A stretch of DNA of 64,000 nucleotides from Quatrionicoccus australiensis (GTDB taxonomy: Bacteria > Pseudomonadota > Gammaproteobacteria > Burkholderiales > Rhodocyclaceae). The position numbers were made by a program, and so were the translations under genes. A model generated the notes under the pieces. That model searched no databases. It saw only the letters and a list, made by a program, of their open reading frames with translations, and had not been told where the DNA came from. The stretch lies in the NCBI RefSeq assembly GCF_020510425.1, contig NZ_JAHBAH010000001.1, positions 2,213,001 through 2,277,000 on the forward strand, read 5' to 3'. Shown in pieces: positions 34,764-45,388 of the stretch (within the stretch, counting starts at the first letter, position 1; every line of letters begins with the position of its first letter).

Positions 34764-35128
34764 TGGACATACGCAAGCTGCAAAAAATCGTCGTTTCCGC
34801 CCTCGAAGACATCAAGGGCAAGGAAATCGAAGTCATCAACACCACCAAGCTGACCTCGATGTTCGATCGACTGGTCATCGCGACCGGTGATTCCAATCGT
34901 CAGGTCAGGTCACTGGCCAACAACGTGCAGGAAAAGGTCAAGGAAGCCGGCGGTGAAGTCCTCTCCACCGAAGGCGAAGACTCCGGCGAATGGGTGCTGG
35001 TCGATCTGGGCGACATCGTCGTCCATATCATGCAACCGACCGTGCGCCAGTACTACAACCTTGAAGAACTCTGGCAGGCAACGCCTAGCCAGCGCAAGAA
35101 AGCCGCGGAGCAGGGCAAGCCTGAATGA
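34763..35128 (+). CDS. rsfS: Ribosome silencing factor
   Basis: RsfS binds uL14 on the 50S subunit and blocks subunit joining when nutrients are scarce. The 121-aa protein has the full family pattern: DRLVIATGDSNRQVRSLANNV, LSTEGEDSGEWVLVDLGDIVVHIMQPTVRQYYNLEELW. It overlaps nadD by one base and rlmH by ATGA, the standard order in Proteobacteria. Confidence 0.95.
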   Translation: MDIRKLQKIVVSALEDIKGKEIEVINTTKLTSMFDRLVIATGDSNRQVRSLANNVQEKVKEAGGEVLSTEGEDSGEWVLVDLGDIVVHIMQPTVRQYYNLEELWQATPSQRKKAAEQGKPE

Positions 35129-35595
35129 AATTGAGCGTACTCGCCGTCGGCCATCGCCAGCCCGGCTGGGTCAGCGAAGGTTGCGCCGAGTACCTCAAGC
35201 GCATGCCGCGCGAGCTGCCGGCCAGTGTCACCGAAATCAAGCCCGAGCCGCGTGGCTCGAAAACCCGCGAGCAGTTGCTGGCGGCCGAAAAGGCGCGCAT
35301 CCGCGAAGCCCTCGCCGCCGGTAGCCGCATCGTCGTGCTCGACGAGAAGGGCGACGACCTGACCACGCTCAAGCTCGCCAAGCGTCTTGAAACCTGGATG
35401 CTCGACGGGCGCGACGTGGCGCTGCTGATTGGCGGCGCCGACGGCCTCGACGAGGAATTCAAGCAGCAGGCCGACGACCGTCTGCGCCTGTCCAGCCTGA
35501 CCCTGCCGCACGGCATGGCAAGGCTGCTGCTCTGCGAGCAGCTTTATCGCGCGGTCAGCGTGTTGAAAAACCATCCCTATCACCGCGAGGGTTAG
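35125..35595 (+). CDS. rlmH: 23S rRNA pseudouridine1915 N3-methyltransferase
   Basis: RlmH methylates pseudouridine 1915 of 23S rRNA after subunit joining. The 156-aa SPOUT protein starts MKLSVLAVGHRQPGWV and has LDEKGDDLTT, VALLIGGADGLDEEF and the C-terminal knot LLLCEQLYRAVSVLKNHPYHREG. Length equals the family. Translational coupling with rsfS by ATGA overlap. Confidence 0.95.
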   Translation: MKLSVLAVGHRQPGWVSEGCAEYLKRMPRELPASVTEIKPEPRGSKTREQLLAAEKARIREALAAGSRIVVLDEKGDDLTTLKLAKRLETWMLDGRDVALLIGGADGLDEEFKQQADDRLRLSSLTLPHGMARLLLCEQLYRAVSVLKNHPYHREG

Positions 35596-35601
35596 CCGCG
35601 C

Positions 35602-36207
35602 ATGCGTATTTATCTTGCCTCGCGCAGCCCGCGCCGGCGCGAACTGCTGACCCAGATCGGCATTGCCTTCGACACCGTGCTGTTTCGTGCCGGCGAACGG
35701 GCCGATCCGGAAACCGACGAAACCCCCTTGCCCGGCGAGCCGGCGCTGACCTATGTCGAGCGCGTCGCGCGTGCCAAGGCCGAGCATGGCGGGCGCATCA
35801 TCGGCTGGCGCAAGCTGCCGCCGCGCCCGGTGCTGTCGGCCGATACGACTCTCGAGTTCGACGGCGAGATCATCGGCAAGCCGCTCGATGCGGCCGATGC
35901 CACGGCCATCCTGCGGCGTCTTTCCGGACGCACGCACCGGGTGCTGACCGGTGTGGCGGTCAACCATCTGGGACGTACCGAATTCATGCTCTCTTCGAGT
36001 GAGGTGCGCTTTCGCGAACTCAGCGATGAAGAAATCCGCGACTACGTCATGAGCGGCGAGCCGATGGACAAGGCCGGCGCCTACGGCATCCAGGGCCGGG
36101 CCGGGGTTTTCGTCGAATATATCGCCGGCAGCTACACCGGCATCATGGGCTTGCCGGTCTGCGAGACCGAGCAGTTGTTGCGTCGGGTCAGCGCCCGGCA
36201 GCCATGA
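35602..36207 (+). CDS. maf: Maf-family nucleoside triphosphate pyrophosphatase
   Basis: Maf proteins hydrolyse non-canonical or modified nucleoside triphosphates (often dTTP/UTP or m7GTP). The 201-aa protein carries ASRSPRRRELL, SADTTLEFDGEIIGKP, VRFRELSDEEIRDYV and GEPMDKAGAYGIQG, the canonical Maf motifs. The residues around SPRRRELL and the DTxxEFDG segment do not let me separate the YhdE (dTTP) and YceF subgroups. It is the last gene of the nadD-rsfS-rlmH-maf block; its 3' end overlaps a convergent glycosyltransferase by 20 bases. Confidence 0.9.
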   Translation: MRIYLASRSPRRRELLTQIGIAFDTVLFRAGERADPETDETPLPGEPALTYVERVARAKAEHGGRIIGWRKLPPRPVLSADTTLEFDGEIIGKPLDAADATAILRRLSGRTHRVLTGVAVNHLGRTEFMLSSSEVRFRELSDEEIRDYVMSGEPMDKAGAYGIQGRAGVFVEYIAGSYTGIMGLPVCETEQLLRRVSARQP

Positions 36208-37237
36208 TCAGCGCTGCCGCCTGTGCCGCGCCGTCGGCCGGCGGCAGGGGACGGGCCGGTTGTTGCCAGAGCGCTTCGAGGGCGCTCCCGACTTCGCCCG
36301 CATTGAGCGCGGCGGCGTCGATTTCCCGGCAGTTGCCGTGTTCGCCCAGCCATTCGATCAGGCAATCCTGCTCCGGCCAGTCGGCGCGGCGCTGGTAGAG
36401 CACCGGCGTGCCGTTGCAGGCCGCCTCGGTGAAGGTGCCGTAGCCGGGCTTGGTGATGATCGCATCGACCGAGCAGAGCAGGTCGGTGAAGCCGAGGTCG
36501 AGCGACTCGAAAGCCAGCGCATCGGGATGCGTGCATTGCCAGCTGGCCGGCACCAGCCAGCGGATGCCGGGCCGGCGTGGCCAGTTTTCCAGCGGCACGC
36601 GATGCTTGATGCCGCCCATCGCCACGAGAACTGCCCGGTCGCCGCCCAGCCCGAGTTCATGCCGTTGCCCGCGGGCGGCAATCGGCGCCAGCGGCCGTAC
36701 GTTGCCCAGCCTTTCCATCGGCATGCCGGGCGTGACGCGCAGGAATGCCCAGGCGTCGCGATAGGCGTCGAGCATGTCGGCGTGGATCGGCGCCGCCCAG
36801 CTTTCGTGGCCGAAGAAATGCGCAAACAGGTCGGCCCAGTTCAGCGAGCAGATGCTCAGCGCCGGAATGCCATTCAGCGCGGCGCCGGCCAGTGGCAGAT
36901 AGCTGACATTGCTCAGCACGCGGTCGACTTGCCGGCTGGCCAGTAAACGGCCTTCGCCGGCGACGCGCGCCGCCCAGCCGGCATGCGCGGCGCGGTAGGC
37001 GCGGGCGCTGGCCGGGTGGTCGATGCGGGTGGCGTCCTGCATCACGTAGCCGAAGTCGCTGGCCGCCCGGATATGTTCGAACGCCGGGCGGATGCGCTGG
37101 CGCAGGATTTCCGGCGCCAGACCGCTCCTAACGGTCAACTGCAAATCCGGGTCGATTTCCGCCAGGGCGTTGAGCACCGGCGCGCTGATCGCGAGGTGCC
37201 CGAAGCCGTGGCTGGAAATGTCGGCGAAGAGATGCAC
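36188..37237 (-). CDS. MGT/MurG-like UDP-glycosyltransferase
   Basis: A 349-aa GT-B protein starting from GTG 37237 (MHLFADISSHGFGHLAISAPVLNAL). The HGFGH loop and C-terminal VDAIITKPGYGTFTEAACNGTPVLYQ are typical of the GT1/GT28-like family that includes MurG and macroside transferases; KPGYGT corresponds to the nucleotide-sugar site. The acceptor is unknown. It overlaps maf convergently by 20 bases and abuts the enoyl-CoA hydratase stop directly (TTA at 37238). Confidence 0.7.
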   Translation of the reverse strand: MHLFADISSHGFGHLAISAPVLNALAEIDPDLQLTVRSGLAPEILRQRIRPAFEHIRAASDFGYVMQDATRIDHPASARAYRAAHAGWAARVAGEGRLLASRQVDRVLSNVSYLPLAGAALNGIPALSICSLNWADLFAHFFGHESWAAPIHADMLDAYRDAWAFLRVTPGMPMERLGNVRPLAPIAARGQRHELGLGGDRAVLVAMGGIKHRVPLENWPRRPGIRWLVPASWQCTHPDALAFESLDLGFTDLLCSVDAIITKPGYGTFTEAACNGTPVLYQRRADWPEQDCLIEWLGEHGNCREIDAAALNAGEVGSALEALWQQPARPLPPADGAAQAAALIMAAGR

Positions 37238-38017
37238 TTAGCGGTTCTTGAAGACCGCCTTGCGTTTCTCGGCGAAGGCGTTCATGCCTTCTTTCTGGTC
37301 TTCGAGGCCGAAGCTGGCGTGGAAGACGCGGCGCTCGAAAAGCAGGCCTTCGTTGAGCGAGGACTCGAAGGCGCGATTGACGGCTTCCTTGGTCATCATC
37401 AGCACCGGCAGTGAGAAGCCGGCGATGGTCTGGGCGGCCTTCAGGGTTTCCTCGAGCAGTTGTTCGGCCGGGTAGATGCGGGCGACCAGACCGGCCTGCT
37501 CGGCTTCCGTGGCGTCCATCAGGCGGCCGGTCAGGCACATGTCCATCGCCTTGGCCTTGCCGATCGCGCGCGGCAGGCGCTGCGTGCCGCCGGCGCCGGG
37601 CAGGGTGCCGATCTTGACTTCGGGCTGGCCGAACTTGGCGTTGTCGGCAGCGTAGATCATGTCGCACATCATCGCGAACTCGCAGCCGCCGCCCAGCGCG
37701 TAACCGGCCACGGCGGCGATCACCGGCTTGCGCGCGGTCTTGATGCGCTCCCAGCGGGCGGTGATGAAATCGGTCTTGTAGGCGTGCATGTAGTCGAACT
37801 CGGCCTGCTTCATGACGCTGATGTCGGCGCCCGCGGCGAAGGCCTTTTCATTGCCGGTCAACACGATGCAGCCGATGTTTTCGTCGGCTTCAAAGGCGTC
37901 GACCGCGGCGGCGATGCCGCTGACCACGGCATCGTTCAGCGCATTCATCGCTTCCGGCCGGTTGATGCGGATCAGGCCGACCCGGCCGTGAATTTCGCTG
38001 AGGACGACTTGGCTCAT
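37238..38017 (-). CDS. Enoyl-CoA hydratase
   Basis: A 259-aa crotonase-superfamily enzyme with the oxyanion-hole segments KAFAAGADIS and CSFALGGGCEFAMMCDMIYAA-type motif (read as YALGGGCEFAMMCD) and the catalytic Glu pair region GTLPGAGGTQRLPRAIG. It hydrates 2-enoyl-CoA in fatty-acid or branched-chain amino-acid breakdown. ATG 38017 (MSQVVLSEIHGR) matches relatives; an in-frame extension to about 38125 runs through the regulatory spacer. It diverges from acetoacetyl-CoA synthetase, which suggests joint control. Confidence 0.85.
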   Translation of the reverse strand: MSQVVLSEIHGRVGLIRINRPEAMNALNDAVVSGIAAAVDAFEADENIGCIVLTGNEKAFAAGADISVMKQAEFDYMHAYKTDFITARWERIKTARKPVIAAVAGYALGGGCEFAMMCDMIYAADNAKFGQPEVKIGTLPGAGGTQRLPRAIGKAKAMDMCLTGRLMDATEAEQAGLVARIYPAEQLLEETLKAAQTIAGFSLPVLMMTKEAVNRAFESSLNEGLLFERRVFHASFGLEDQKEGMNAFAEKRKAVFKNR

Positions 38018-38078
38018 CTGCTTTCTCCTGCTTTGTAGAATGATTATTCCGATCCGGAGTTTGTCCGGCCGGCGACAG

Positions 38079-38105
38079 TTGACGTTAACGTTAACCTGAT
38101 ATTCT
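38079..38105. promoter_or_regulatory. Divergent promoter region with palindromic operator candidate
   Basis: Between the divergent starts at 38017 and 38137 lies the perfect palindrome GTTAACGTTAAC (38084-38095) inside TTGACGTTAACGTTAAC (38079-38095). TATTCT follows at 38100-38105, giving a weak promoter with a short spacer of 15. The palindrome is close in style to operators of MerR-type LiuR regulators of branched-chain and fatty-acid breakdown, from memory; which regulator binds it is unknown. Confidence 0.5.
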
Positions 38106-38136
38106 GTCATGCAAAATCGACACAAAAGGAGACAAC

Positions 38137-40095
<1,959 letters not shown>

Positions 40096-40100
40096 CCGCG

Positions 40101-40127
40101 ATGGCCGGGCGCAGGCCCGGCCATTTT
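40101..40127 (+). terminator. Intrinsic terminator after acetoacetyl-CoA synthetase
   Basis: A 10-bp stem, ATGGCCGGGC (40101-40110) and GCCCGGCCAT (40115-40124), with loop GCAG, is followed by TTTT. It lies between two convergent genes (stop at 40095 and stop codon at 40134) and is oriented for the plus strand. Confidence 0.8.
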
Positions 40128-40133
40128 GCCGTC

Positions 40134-41252
40134 TCAGGCGCGGCGGGCGAACAGGGTGCCGAGCAGGGGCAGGCGACTGGCCAGCTCCTGCACTTTCTCG
40201 AACAGCCAGCCGAGTGCGGCGGTGATGCGCGCGCTGGCGGCCGGGCTTTCGATCCAGCGGTAGAACGCGGTGGCGGCCAGCAGGCTGGCGGTCAACGCGG
40301 CGATCAGGCCGCAAATGGCCGAGGTCGGCGAGTCCAGTTCAAGTCGCGTATAGACGGCGTTGGCGAGCAGCAGCACCGGGAAATGCACGAGGAAGACCGA
40401 GTAGGAAATCTGGCCGAGGAAGGACAGCGGCGGGAAGTTCGGCCATTGTTCGAGCAGGCCGGTGCGGCGGCTGAAACCGAGCGTCATGGCGACGGCCAGC
40501 GCGAGCGCGATGCGCAGGCGGAAATCGACGACCAGCGCGGCGATCGCCACGGTGGCGATGACACCGAGCCAGGCCGACATCTGCTTGCGGTCGGAGGCCC
40601 ACCAGGCGGCCGCGCCGAGGCCGTAGGAGCCGAAGAAGTAGATCGCCCAGTTGTCGAGTTCGGCATCGCGGTTGAACCAGAACAGCGAAGCGGTGGCGAC
40701 GAGCAGAACCAGTGCCGGTGCGAGCACTCGGATGCGACCTGACCAGAGCAGGATGGCCATCAGCGCGAACAACTGGAAGTCGATCGCGATGTACCAGACG
40801 CCGGCCGACAGCGCGTCGATGCCGAGCACGCCGTGCAGCAGCAGGGCATGCGCCAGCCACTGGCTGAAGGTGGCGCGGGCCGGGATCGCCTCGTCGTCCA
40901 TCCATTGGTCGGCCAGGGTGGCGGCGGCGATGGCGAGGCCGATTGCTGCGAGATAAGGGACGGCGAGGCGCAGGTAGCGCTTCCAGAGCAGTGGCAGCGG
41001 CGAAGCGGCAAGCGCCTGGCCTTCGCGCGACAGGGCGCGGGCGGCGAGGAAACCGGCGATGACCAGGAAGATCTGGACAGCCATGCGGCCGTATTCGAAA
41101 AGCCAGCCGAACAGGCCAGGAAAGGCATCGCGGGCGATTGCCGCGAGCGGACCGTAAGACGAGAAATGGTTGGAGAGAACAAGCAACGCCGCGATGGCCT
41201 TGAGGGCGTCGATCAGCGGCATGCGATTTGAGTTGGTGGCCATAGCGATCAT
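40134..41252 (-). CDS. Acyltransferase-3 family membrane protein
   Basis: A protein of about 372 aa with ten hydrophobic segments, of the OafA-type acyltransferase-3 family but without the SGNH domain found at 19374. MPLIDALKAIAALLVLSNHFSSYG has the conserved catalytic-site His, AVQIFLVIAGFLAARALS follows, and SFLGQISYSVFLVHFPVLLL is the late signature. It may O-acylate a surface sugar; substrate unknown. Start is uncertain among ATG 41252 (used), ATG 41243 and a Met close to PLIDALK. It faces the previous gene across the terminator at 40101. Confidence 0.75.
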   Translation of the reverse strand: MIAMATNSNRMPLIDALKAIAALLVLSNHFSSYGPLAAIARDAFPGLFGWLFEYGRMAVQIFLVIAGFLAARALSREGQALAASPLPLLWKRYLRLAVPYLAAIGLAIAAATLADQWMDDEAIPARATFSQWLAHALLLHGVLGIDALSAGVWYIAIDFQLFALMAILLWSGRIRVLAPALVLLVATASLFWFNRDAELDNWAIYFFGSYGLGAAAWWASDRKQMSAWLGVIATVAIAALVVDFRLRIALALAVAMTLGFSRRTGLLEQWPNFPPLSFLGQISYSVFLVHFPVLLLANAVYTRLELDSPTSAICGLIAALTASLLAATAFYRWIESPAASARITAALGWLFEKVQELASRLPLLGTLFARRA

Positions 41253-41308
41253 TTTACACCGCGTGCTGCGGTGCACAAATCATATTCCCGGGTGTTTTGT
41301 AGGGGTAA

Positions 41309-42601
41309 TTACACAAAACGCGCGACGAAGGATTTGGTGTACAAAGCCGGCAAATCAACCCAGACCCGGTGACCGCTGCCCGGCGCGACGGTGATGGCTT
41401 CCCCGTGCTTGTTTTCCATGCGCAGCAGTTGCCAGACGTGGTTGCCGGCCGGATGTACGCATTCGAGGCGGTCGCCAACGGTAAACTTGTTTTTGACCTC
41501 GATTTCCATCAGGCCGCGCACCTCGTCAAAACGCACCGCGTCGCCGACGTAGAGGCTGCGCTCGGACTCGGAATGGCCGCGCAGGTAGTTCTGGTAGTCG
41601 GCGTCGTGGTGGCGCTGGTAGAAGCCGTCGGTGTAGCCGCGGTTGGCGAGGCCTTCCAGTTCGCTGAGCAGTTTCGGGTCGAGCGGCCGGCCGGCGACGG
41701 CATCGTCGATCGCCTGGCGATAGGATTGCGCGGTGCGCGCGACGTAGTACGGGCTCTTGGTGCGGCCTTCGATCTTCAGCGAATCGACGCCGATCTCGAC
41801 CAGGCGCTGGACGTGCTCGATGGCGCGCAGGTCCTTGGAATTCATGATGTAGGTGCCGTGCTCGTCTTCCTCGATCGGCATCAGTTCGCCTGGACGCTGT
41901 CTTTCCTCGAGCAGGATTTCCTGGTCGGGGTGGCTGTAGAACTGTACCGGCTGGTTCAGTGTCTCGCCCGGCTTGTCCGAGCTCGATACCTTGTAGTCCC
42001 AGCGGCAGGAATTGGTGCAGCTGCCCTGGTTCGGATCGCGGTGATTGAAGTAGCCGGAGAGCAGGCAGCGGCCGGAATAGGCGATGCACAGCGCGCCGTG
42101 GATGAAGACTTCGAGTTCGATGTCCGGGCATTGCTGGCGGATTTCGGCGACTTCGTCGAGCGACAGTTCGCGCGACAGGATGATGCGGGTGAGCCCGAGC
42201 TTCTTCCAGAAACGCACGGCCGCCCAGTTCACGGTATTTGACTGGACCGAGAGGTGGACCGCCTGGTCCGGCCAGGTTTCGCGAACCATGTCGATCAGGC
42301 CGGGGTCTGACATGATCAGCGCGTCCGGCTTGAGTTCGATGACCGGTGCCATGTCGGCGAGGTAGGTGGTGAGCTTGGCGTTGTGCGGGAAGATGTTGCT
42401 GACGACAAAAAACTGCTTGCCGCGGGCATGCGCTTCGTCGATGCCTTCCTTGAGCGCGCCGATGGTGCTGAAGGAGTTGTTGCGCACGCGCAGGCTGTAA
42501 CGCGGCTGTCCGGCGTAGATTGCGTCGGCACCGAAATCGAAGGCGGTGCGCATCATTTCGAGCGAGCCGGCAGGGGCGAGAAGTTCAGGCGCCTTGCGCA
42601 T
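41309..42601 (-). CDS. trhP: U32 peptidase-family tRNA hydroxylation protein (TrhP/YegQ-like)
   Basis: A 430-aa peptidase-U32 protein. The family includes TrhP (YegQ), which makes 5-hydroxyuridine at tRNA position 34 with prephenate. The U32 signature is present: EVFIHGALCIAYSGRCLLSGYFNHRDPNQGSCTNSCRW, with four Cys for an iron-sulphur cluster in this class. LLAPAGSLEMMRTAFDFGADAIYAGQPRYSLR starts the domain. ATG 42601 is chosen because the in-frame upstream extension lies inside the divergent rng gene. Only 36 bases separate it from the rng start. Confidence 0.85.
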   Translation of the reverse strand: MRKAPELLAPAGSLEMMRTAFDFGADAIYAGQPRYSLRVRNNSFSTIGALKEGIDEAHARGKQFFVVSNIFPHNAKLTTYLADMAPVIELKPDALIMSDPGLIDMVRETWPDQAVHLSVQSNTVNWAAVRFWKKLGLTRIILSRELSLDEVAEIRQQCPDIELEVFIHGALCIAYSGRCLLSGYFNHRDPNQGSCTNSCRWDYKVSSSDKPGETLNQPVQFYSHPDQEILLEERQRPGELMPIEEDEHGTYIMNSKDLRAIEHVQRLVEIGVDSLKIEGRTKSPYYVARTAQSYRQAIDDAVAGRPLDPKLLSELEGLANRGYTDGFYQRHHDADYQNYLRGHSESERSLYVGDAVRFDEVRGLMEIEVKNKFTVGDRLECVHPAGNHVWQLLRMENKHGEAITVAPGSGHRVWVDLPALYTKSFVARFV

Positions 42602-42637
42602 AGTAGAATCCAGCAAAAACCGCGAATTGTAGAGTGT

Positions 42638-44089
42638 ATGAGCGAAGAAATACTGATCAATTTCACGCCGCAGGAAACCCGCGTTGCCGTGATGCAACAA
42701 GGCGTCGTCCAGGAATTGCATATCGAACGCACCGCCAGTCGCGGTCTGGTCGGCAATGTCTATCTCGGACGCGTCGTGCGCATCCTGCCCGGCATGCAGT
42801 CGGCATTCATCGATGTCGGGCTCGAACGCACGGCTTTCCTGCACGTCGCCGATATCTGGCAGCCGCGTGAGACGGCCACCGAGCGGCCGATCGAGAAAAT
42901 CCTCTTCGATGGCCAGAGCGTTCTCGTCCAGGTCGTCAAGGATCCGATCGGCACCAAGGGCGCCCGCTTGTCGACGCAGATTTCGATCGCGGGCCGCATG
43001 CTGGTCTATCTGCCGCAGGAAAAACATATCGGCATTTCGCAGCGCATCGAGTCCGAAGCCGAGCGCGAGATGCTGCGCGAGAAGATCACCCGCCTGGTGC
43101 CGGCTGACGAGAAGGGCGGCTTCATCGTCCGCACCATGGCCGAGAATGCCAGCGACCAGGAGTTCGCCAACGACATCGCCTACCTGCGCAAGACCTGGGC
43201 CGACATTCGCGAAAAGGCCCGCGTTTCACCGCCACCGAGTGTGCTGTATCAGGAGCTGTCGCTCGGCCAGCGTGTGCTGCGCGATTTCGTCAATCCGGAA
43301 ACCGGGCGCATCGTCATCGACTCGCGCGAGAATTTCCAGAAGCTGACCGGCTTTGCCGAGGAATATACGCCGGCCGTTTTGCCCTTGCTCGATCATTACA
43401 TCGGCCAGCGGCCGCTGTTCGATCTCTACGGCGTCGAGGAGGAAATCCAGAAGGCGCTGGCCCGCCGCGTCGATCTGAAGTCAGGGGGCTACCTGATCAT
43501 CGACCAGACCGAGGCGATGACGACCATCGACGTCAATACCGGCGGTTTCGTCGGGGTGCGCAATTTCGACGACACCATCTTCAAGACCAATCTCGAAGCG
43601 GCGGTCACCATCGCCCGCCAGTTGCGCCTGCGCAACCTGGGCGGCATCATCATCGTCGATTTCATCGACATGGAAAACGAAGAGCACAAGAAGGCCGTGC
43701 TCGAGGAATTCAACAAGGCGCTGGCGCGCGACCACACGCGCCTGACGGTCAACGGTTTCACGGCGCTCGGTTTGGTCGAGATGACCCGCAAGCGTACCCG
43801 CGAATCGCTCGCCCACATTCTCTGCCAGCCCTGTCCGACCTGCGGTGGGCGTGGCGAGGTCAAGACGGCACGCACCGTGGCCTACGAGATCCTGCGCGAA
43901 CTGCTGCGCGAGGCGCGCCAGTTCAATGCCCGCGAATACCGCATCCTGGCCGGGCCGGCCGTGGTCGATCTCTTCCTTGACGAAGAGTCGCAGGCGCTGG
44001 CCATGCTCTCCGACTTCATCGAGAAGCCGGTTTCCCTGCAGTCGGAGCCGAGCTACTCGCCGGAGCAATACGACATCGTGTTGATGTAA
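42638..44089 (+). CDS. rng: Ribonuclease G
   Basis: RNase G is a single-strand endoribonuclease that matures 16S rRNA 5' ends and degrades some mRNAs. The 483-aa protein contains the S1-like N-terminus (LVGNVYLGRVVRILPGMQSAFIDVGLERTAFLH), catalytic aspartates in TTIDVNTGGFVG and IIIVDFIDMENEEH, and the Zn-link CPTCGGRG. Start ATG 42638 (MSEEILINFTPQETR) follows the usual length of about 489. In related bacteria rng directly follows maf; here more than 6 kb separates them. Confidence 0.92.
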   Translation: MSEEILINFTPQETRVAVMQQGVVQELHIERTASRGLVGNVYLGRVVRILPGMQSAFIDVGLERTAFLHVADIWQPRETATERPIEKILFDGQSVLVQVVKDPIGTKGARLSTQISIAGRMLVYLPQEKHIGISQRIESEAEREMLREKITRLVPADEKGGFIVRTMAENASDQEFANDIAYLRKTWADIREKARVSPPPSVLYQELSLGQRVLRDFVNPETGRIVIDSRENFQKLTGFAEEYTPAVLPLLDHYIGQRPLFDLYGVEEEIQKALARRVDLKSGGYLIIDQTEAMTTIDVNTGGFVGVRNFDDTIFKTNLEAAVTIARQLRLRNLGGIIIVDFIDMENEEHKKAVLEEFNKALARDHTRLTVNGFTALGLVEMTRKRTRESLAHILCQPCPTCGGRGEVKTARTVAYEILRELLREARQFNAREYRILAGPAVVDLFLDEESQALAMLSDFIEKPVSLQSEPSYSPEQYDIVLM

Positions 44090-44110
44090 TCAAGCCATGG
44101 AGACGACAAC

Positions 44111-44986
44111 ATGCAGACCGAGCCCGAGTTCGACAGCCTTGTTCCGGCGCAATCCTTCGACCGGCGGAGATTTCTCGTGACCAGCCTGGGTGCGGGATTC
44201 GCCGCCGCCGTGCAGCCGGTGATGGCGCAGACAGCGATCAGTACCGATGCCGCCGGTCTGTTGGCAGGCGAGATCAAGGTGCCGGTCGCCGATGGCGGGA
44301 TGGTCGCCTACCGCGCCCGGCCCGAAGGCAAGGCGAAGGCACCGGTCGTGCTCGTGGTGTCCGAGATTTTCGGCGTGCATGAACACATCAAGGACATCTG
44401 TCGCCGCCTGGCCAAGCTCGGCTACTGCGCGATCGCCCCCGAGTTGTTCGCGCGCCAGGGCGATCCGCGCCTGACGACGAGCATTCCCGACATTCTTGCC
44501 AATATCGTCAACAAGACGCCGGATGCGCAGGTGCTGGCCGATCTTGATGCCTGCGTCGCCTGGGCGGCCGGGCAGGGCGCCGATACCGCCCGCCTGGCGG
44601 TCACCGGCTTCTGCTGGGGCGGACGCATTACCTGGCTGTACGCCGCGCATCGGCCACAACTCAAGGCTGGCGTCGCCTGGTACGGTCGCCTGACCGGTTT
44701 TGCCAATGCCGTGACGCCGCACCATCCGGTTGATGTTGCCGCGCAGTTGCAGGCGCCGGTACTTGGCCTGTACGGCGGTCTCGATACCGGGATTCCGCTG
44801 GAAACCGTCGAGGCGATGGAAGCCGCCCTCAAGCAGGGCAACGCGGCGGCCCGGGCTTCGCATATCGAGATCTACGACAACGCGCCGCATGCCTTCCACG
44901 CCGACTATCGGCCGAGTTATCGCAAGCCCGAAGCCGAAGATGGCTGGCAGCGCATGCTGGCCTGGTTCGCCAGAAACGGGGTCTGA
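44111..44986 (+). CDS. Tat-exported dienelactone hydrolase-family protein
   Basis: A 291-aa alpha/beta hydrolase of the dienelactone hydrolase family. [24 protein letters not shown] at residues about 17-40 is a twin-arginine signal (RR-R-F-L), so it acts in the periplasm or outer layer. Nucleophile Cys in TGFCWGGR, Asp in [10 protein letters not shown] and His in [12 protein letters not shown] form the expected triad. Such enzymes split lactones from chloroaromatic or other ring-cleavage routes, but many have other roles. It begins 21 bases after rng and ends at a bidirectional terminator. Confidence 0.82.
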   Translation: MQTEPEFDSLVPAQSFDRRRFLVTSLGAGFAAAVQPVMAQTAISTDAAGLLAGEIKVPVADGGMVAYRARPEGKAKAPVVLVVSEIFGVHEHIKDICRRLAKLGYCAIAPELFARQGDPRLTTSIPDILANIVNKTPDAQVLADLDACVAWAAGQGADTARLAVTGFCWGGRITWLYAAHRPQLKAGVAWYGRLTGFANAVTPHHPVDVAAQLQAPVLGLYGGLDTGIPLETVEAMEAALKQGNAAARASHIEIYDNAPHAFHADYRPSYRKPEAEDGWQRMLAWFARNGV

Positions 44987-45012
44987 TCAGGAGATCGGGA
45001 CGTCGGAAATGA

Positions 45013-45041
45013 AAAAAGGCCAGTCATCGACTGGCCTTTTT
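45013..45041. terminator. Bidirectional intrinsic terminator
   Basis: AAAAAGGCCAGTC (45013-45025) pairs with GACTGGCCTTTTT (45029-45041) around a three-base loop, giving T runs on both strands. It ends the dienelactone hydrolase transcript (plus) and the tRNA-Lys transcript (minus). Confidence 0.9.
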
Positions 45042-45047
45042 GGAATC

Positions 45048-45123
45048 TGGTGGGGCGCGACAGATTCGAACTGTCGACCTACGGATTAAGAGTCCGCTGC
45101 TCTACCAACTGAGCTAGCGCCCC
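45048..45123 (-). tRNA. tRNA-Lys (CTT)
   Basis: Minus strand; 76 bases including an encoded CCA. Acceptor GGGGCGC pairs with GCGCCCC, D-arm GCTCAGTTGGTAGAGC, anticodon loop CTCTTAA with anticodon CTT (codon AAG), T-arm with GTTCGAATC. It lies between the terminator and the second tRNA-Lys and is expressed from the same promoter. Confidence 0.97.
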
Positions 45124-45142
45124 AGATTTCCCTTTTACCGAC

Positions 45143-45218
45143 TGGTGGGTCGGGCGAGATTCGAACTCGCGACCAACGGATTAAAAGTCCGCTGCTCTAC
45201 CGACTGAGCTACCGACCC
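45143..45218 (-). tRNA. tRNA-Lys (TTT)
   Basis: Minus strand; 76 bases with encoded CCA. Acceptor GGGTCGG pairs with CCGACCC, anticodon loop CTTTTAA with anticodon TTT (codons AAA/AAG), T-loop GTTCGAATC. It is the first gene of the two-tRNA transcript, 19 bases upstream of the CTT isoacceptor. Confidence 0.97.
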
Positions 45219-45234
45219 GCCTAGGGAGCCGCGA

Positions 45235-45263
45235 ATTATATAGATGCCCCAGAGGGTCGTCAA
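45235..45263 (-). promoter_or_regulatory. Consensus promoter of the tRNA-Lys operon
   Basis: On the minus strand: TTGACG (45263-45258), a 17-base spacer, TATAAT (45240-45235), 16 bases before the mature tRNA 5' end. A near-perfect sigma-70 promoter, as expected for stable RNA. Confidence 0.85.
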
Positions 45264-45388
45264 CGCACTTTTTGCTTTGTGAAGAATTGTTTTTGCCCGA
45301 CATGTTGCAGGATTCGCTGGCTAAAATACCTTCATGGGCAACATTTGTTGTCCAAGTCATTGAAATTTCGAATTTTTGGAGAACTGTG

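Noticed and set aside
38084..38095. GTTAACGTTAAC as a recombination site
   Set aside because: No integrase or element border is near; the position between divergent promoters is better explained by a regulator site.
42383..42637. N-terminal extension of rng to 42383
   Set aside because: The region encodes the trhP-like protein N-terminus on the other strand; RNase G begins at MSEEILINF (42638) with normal family length.
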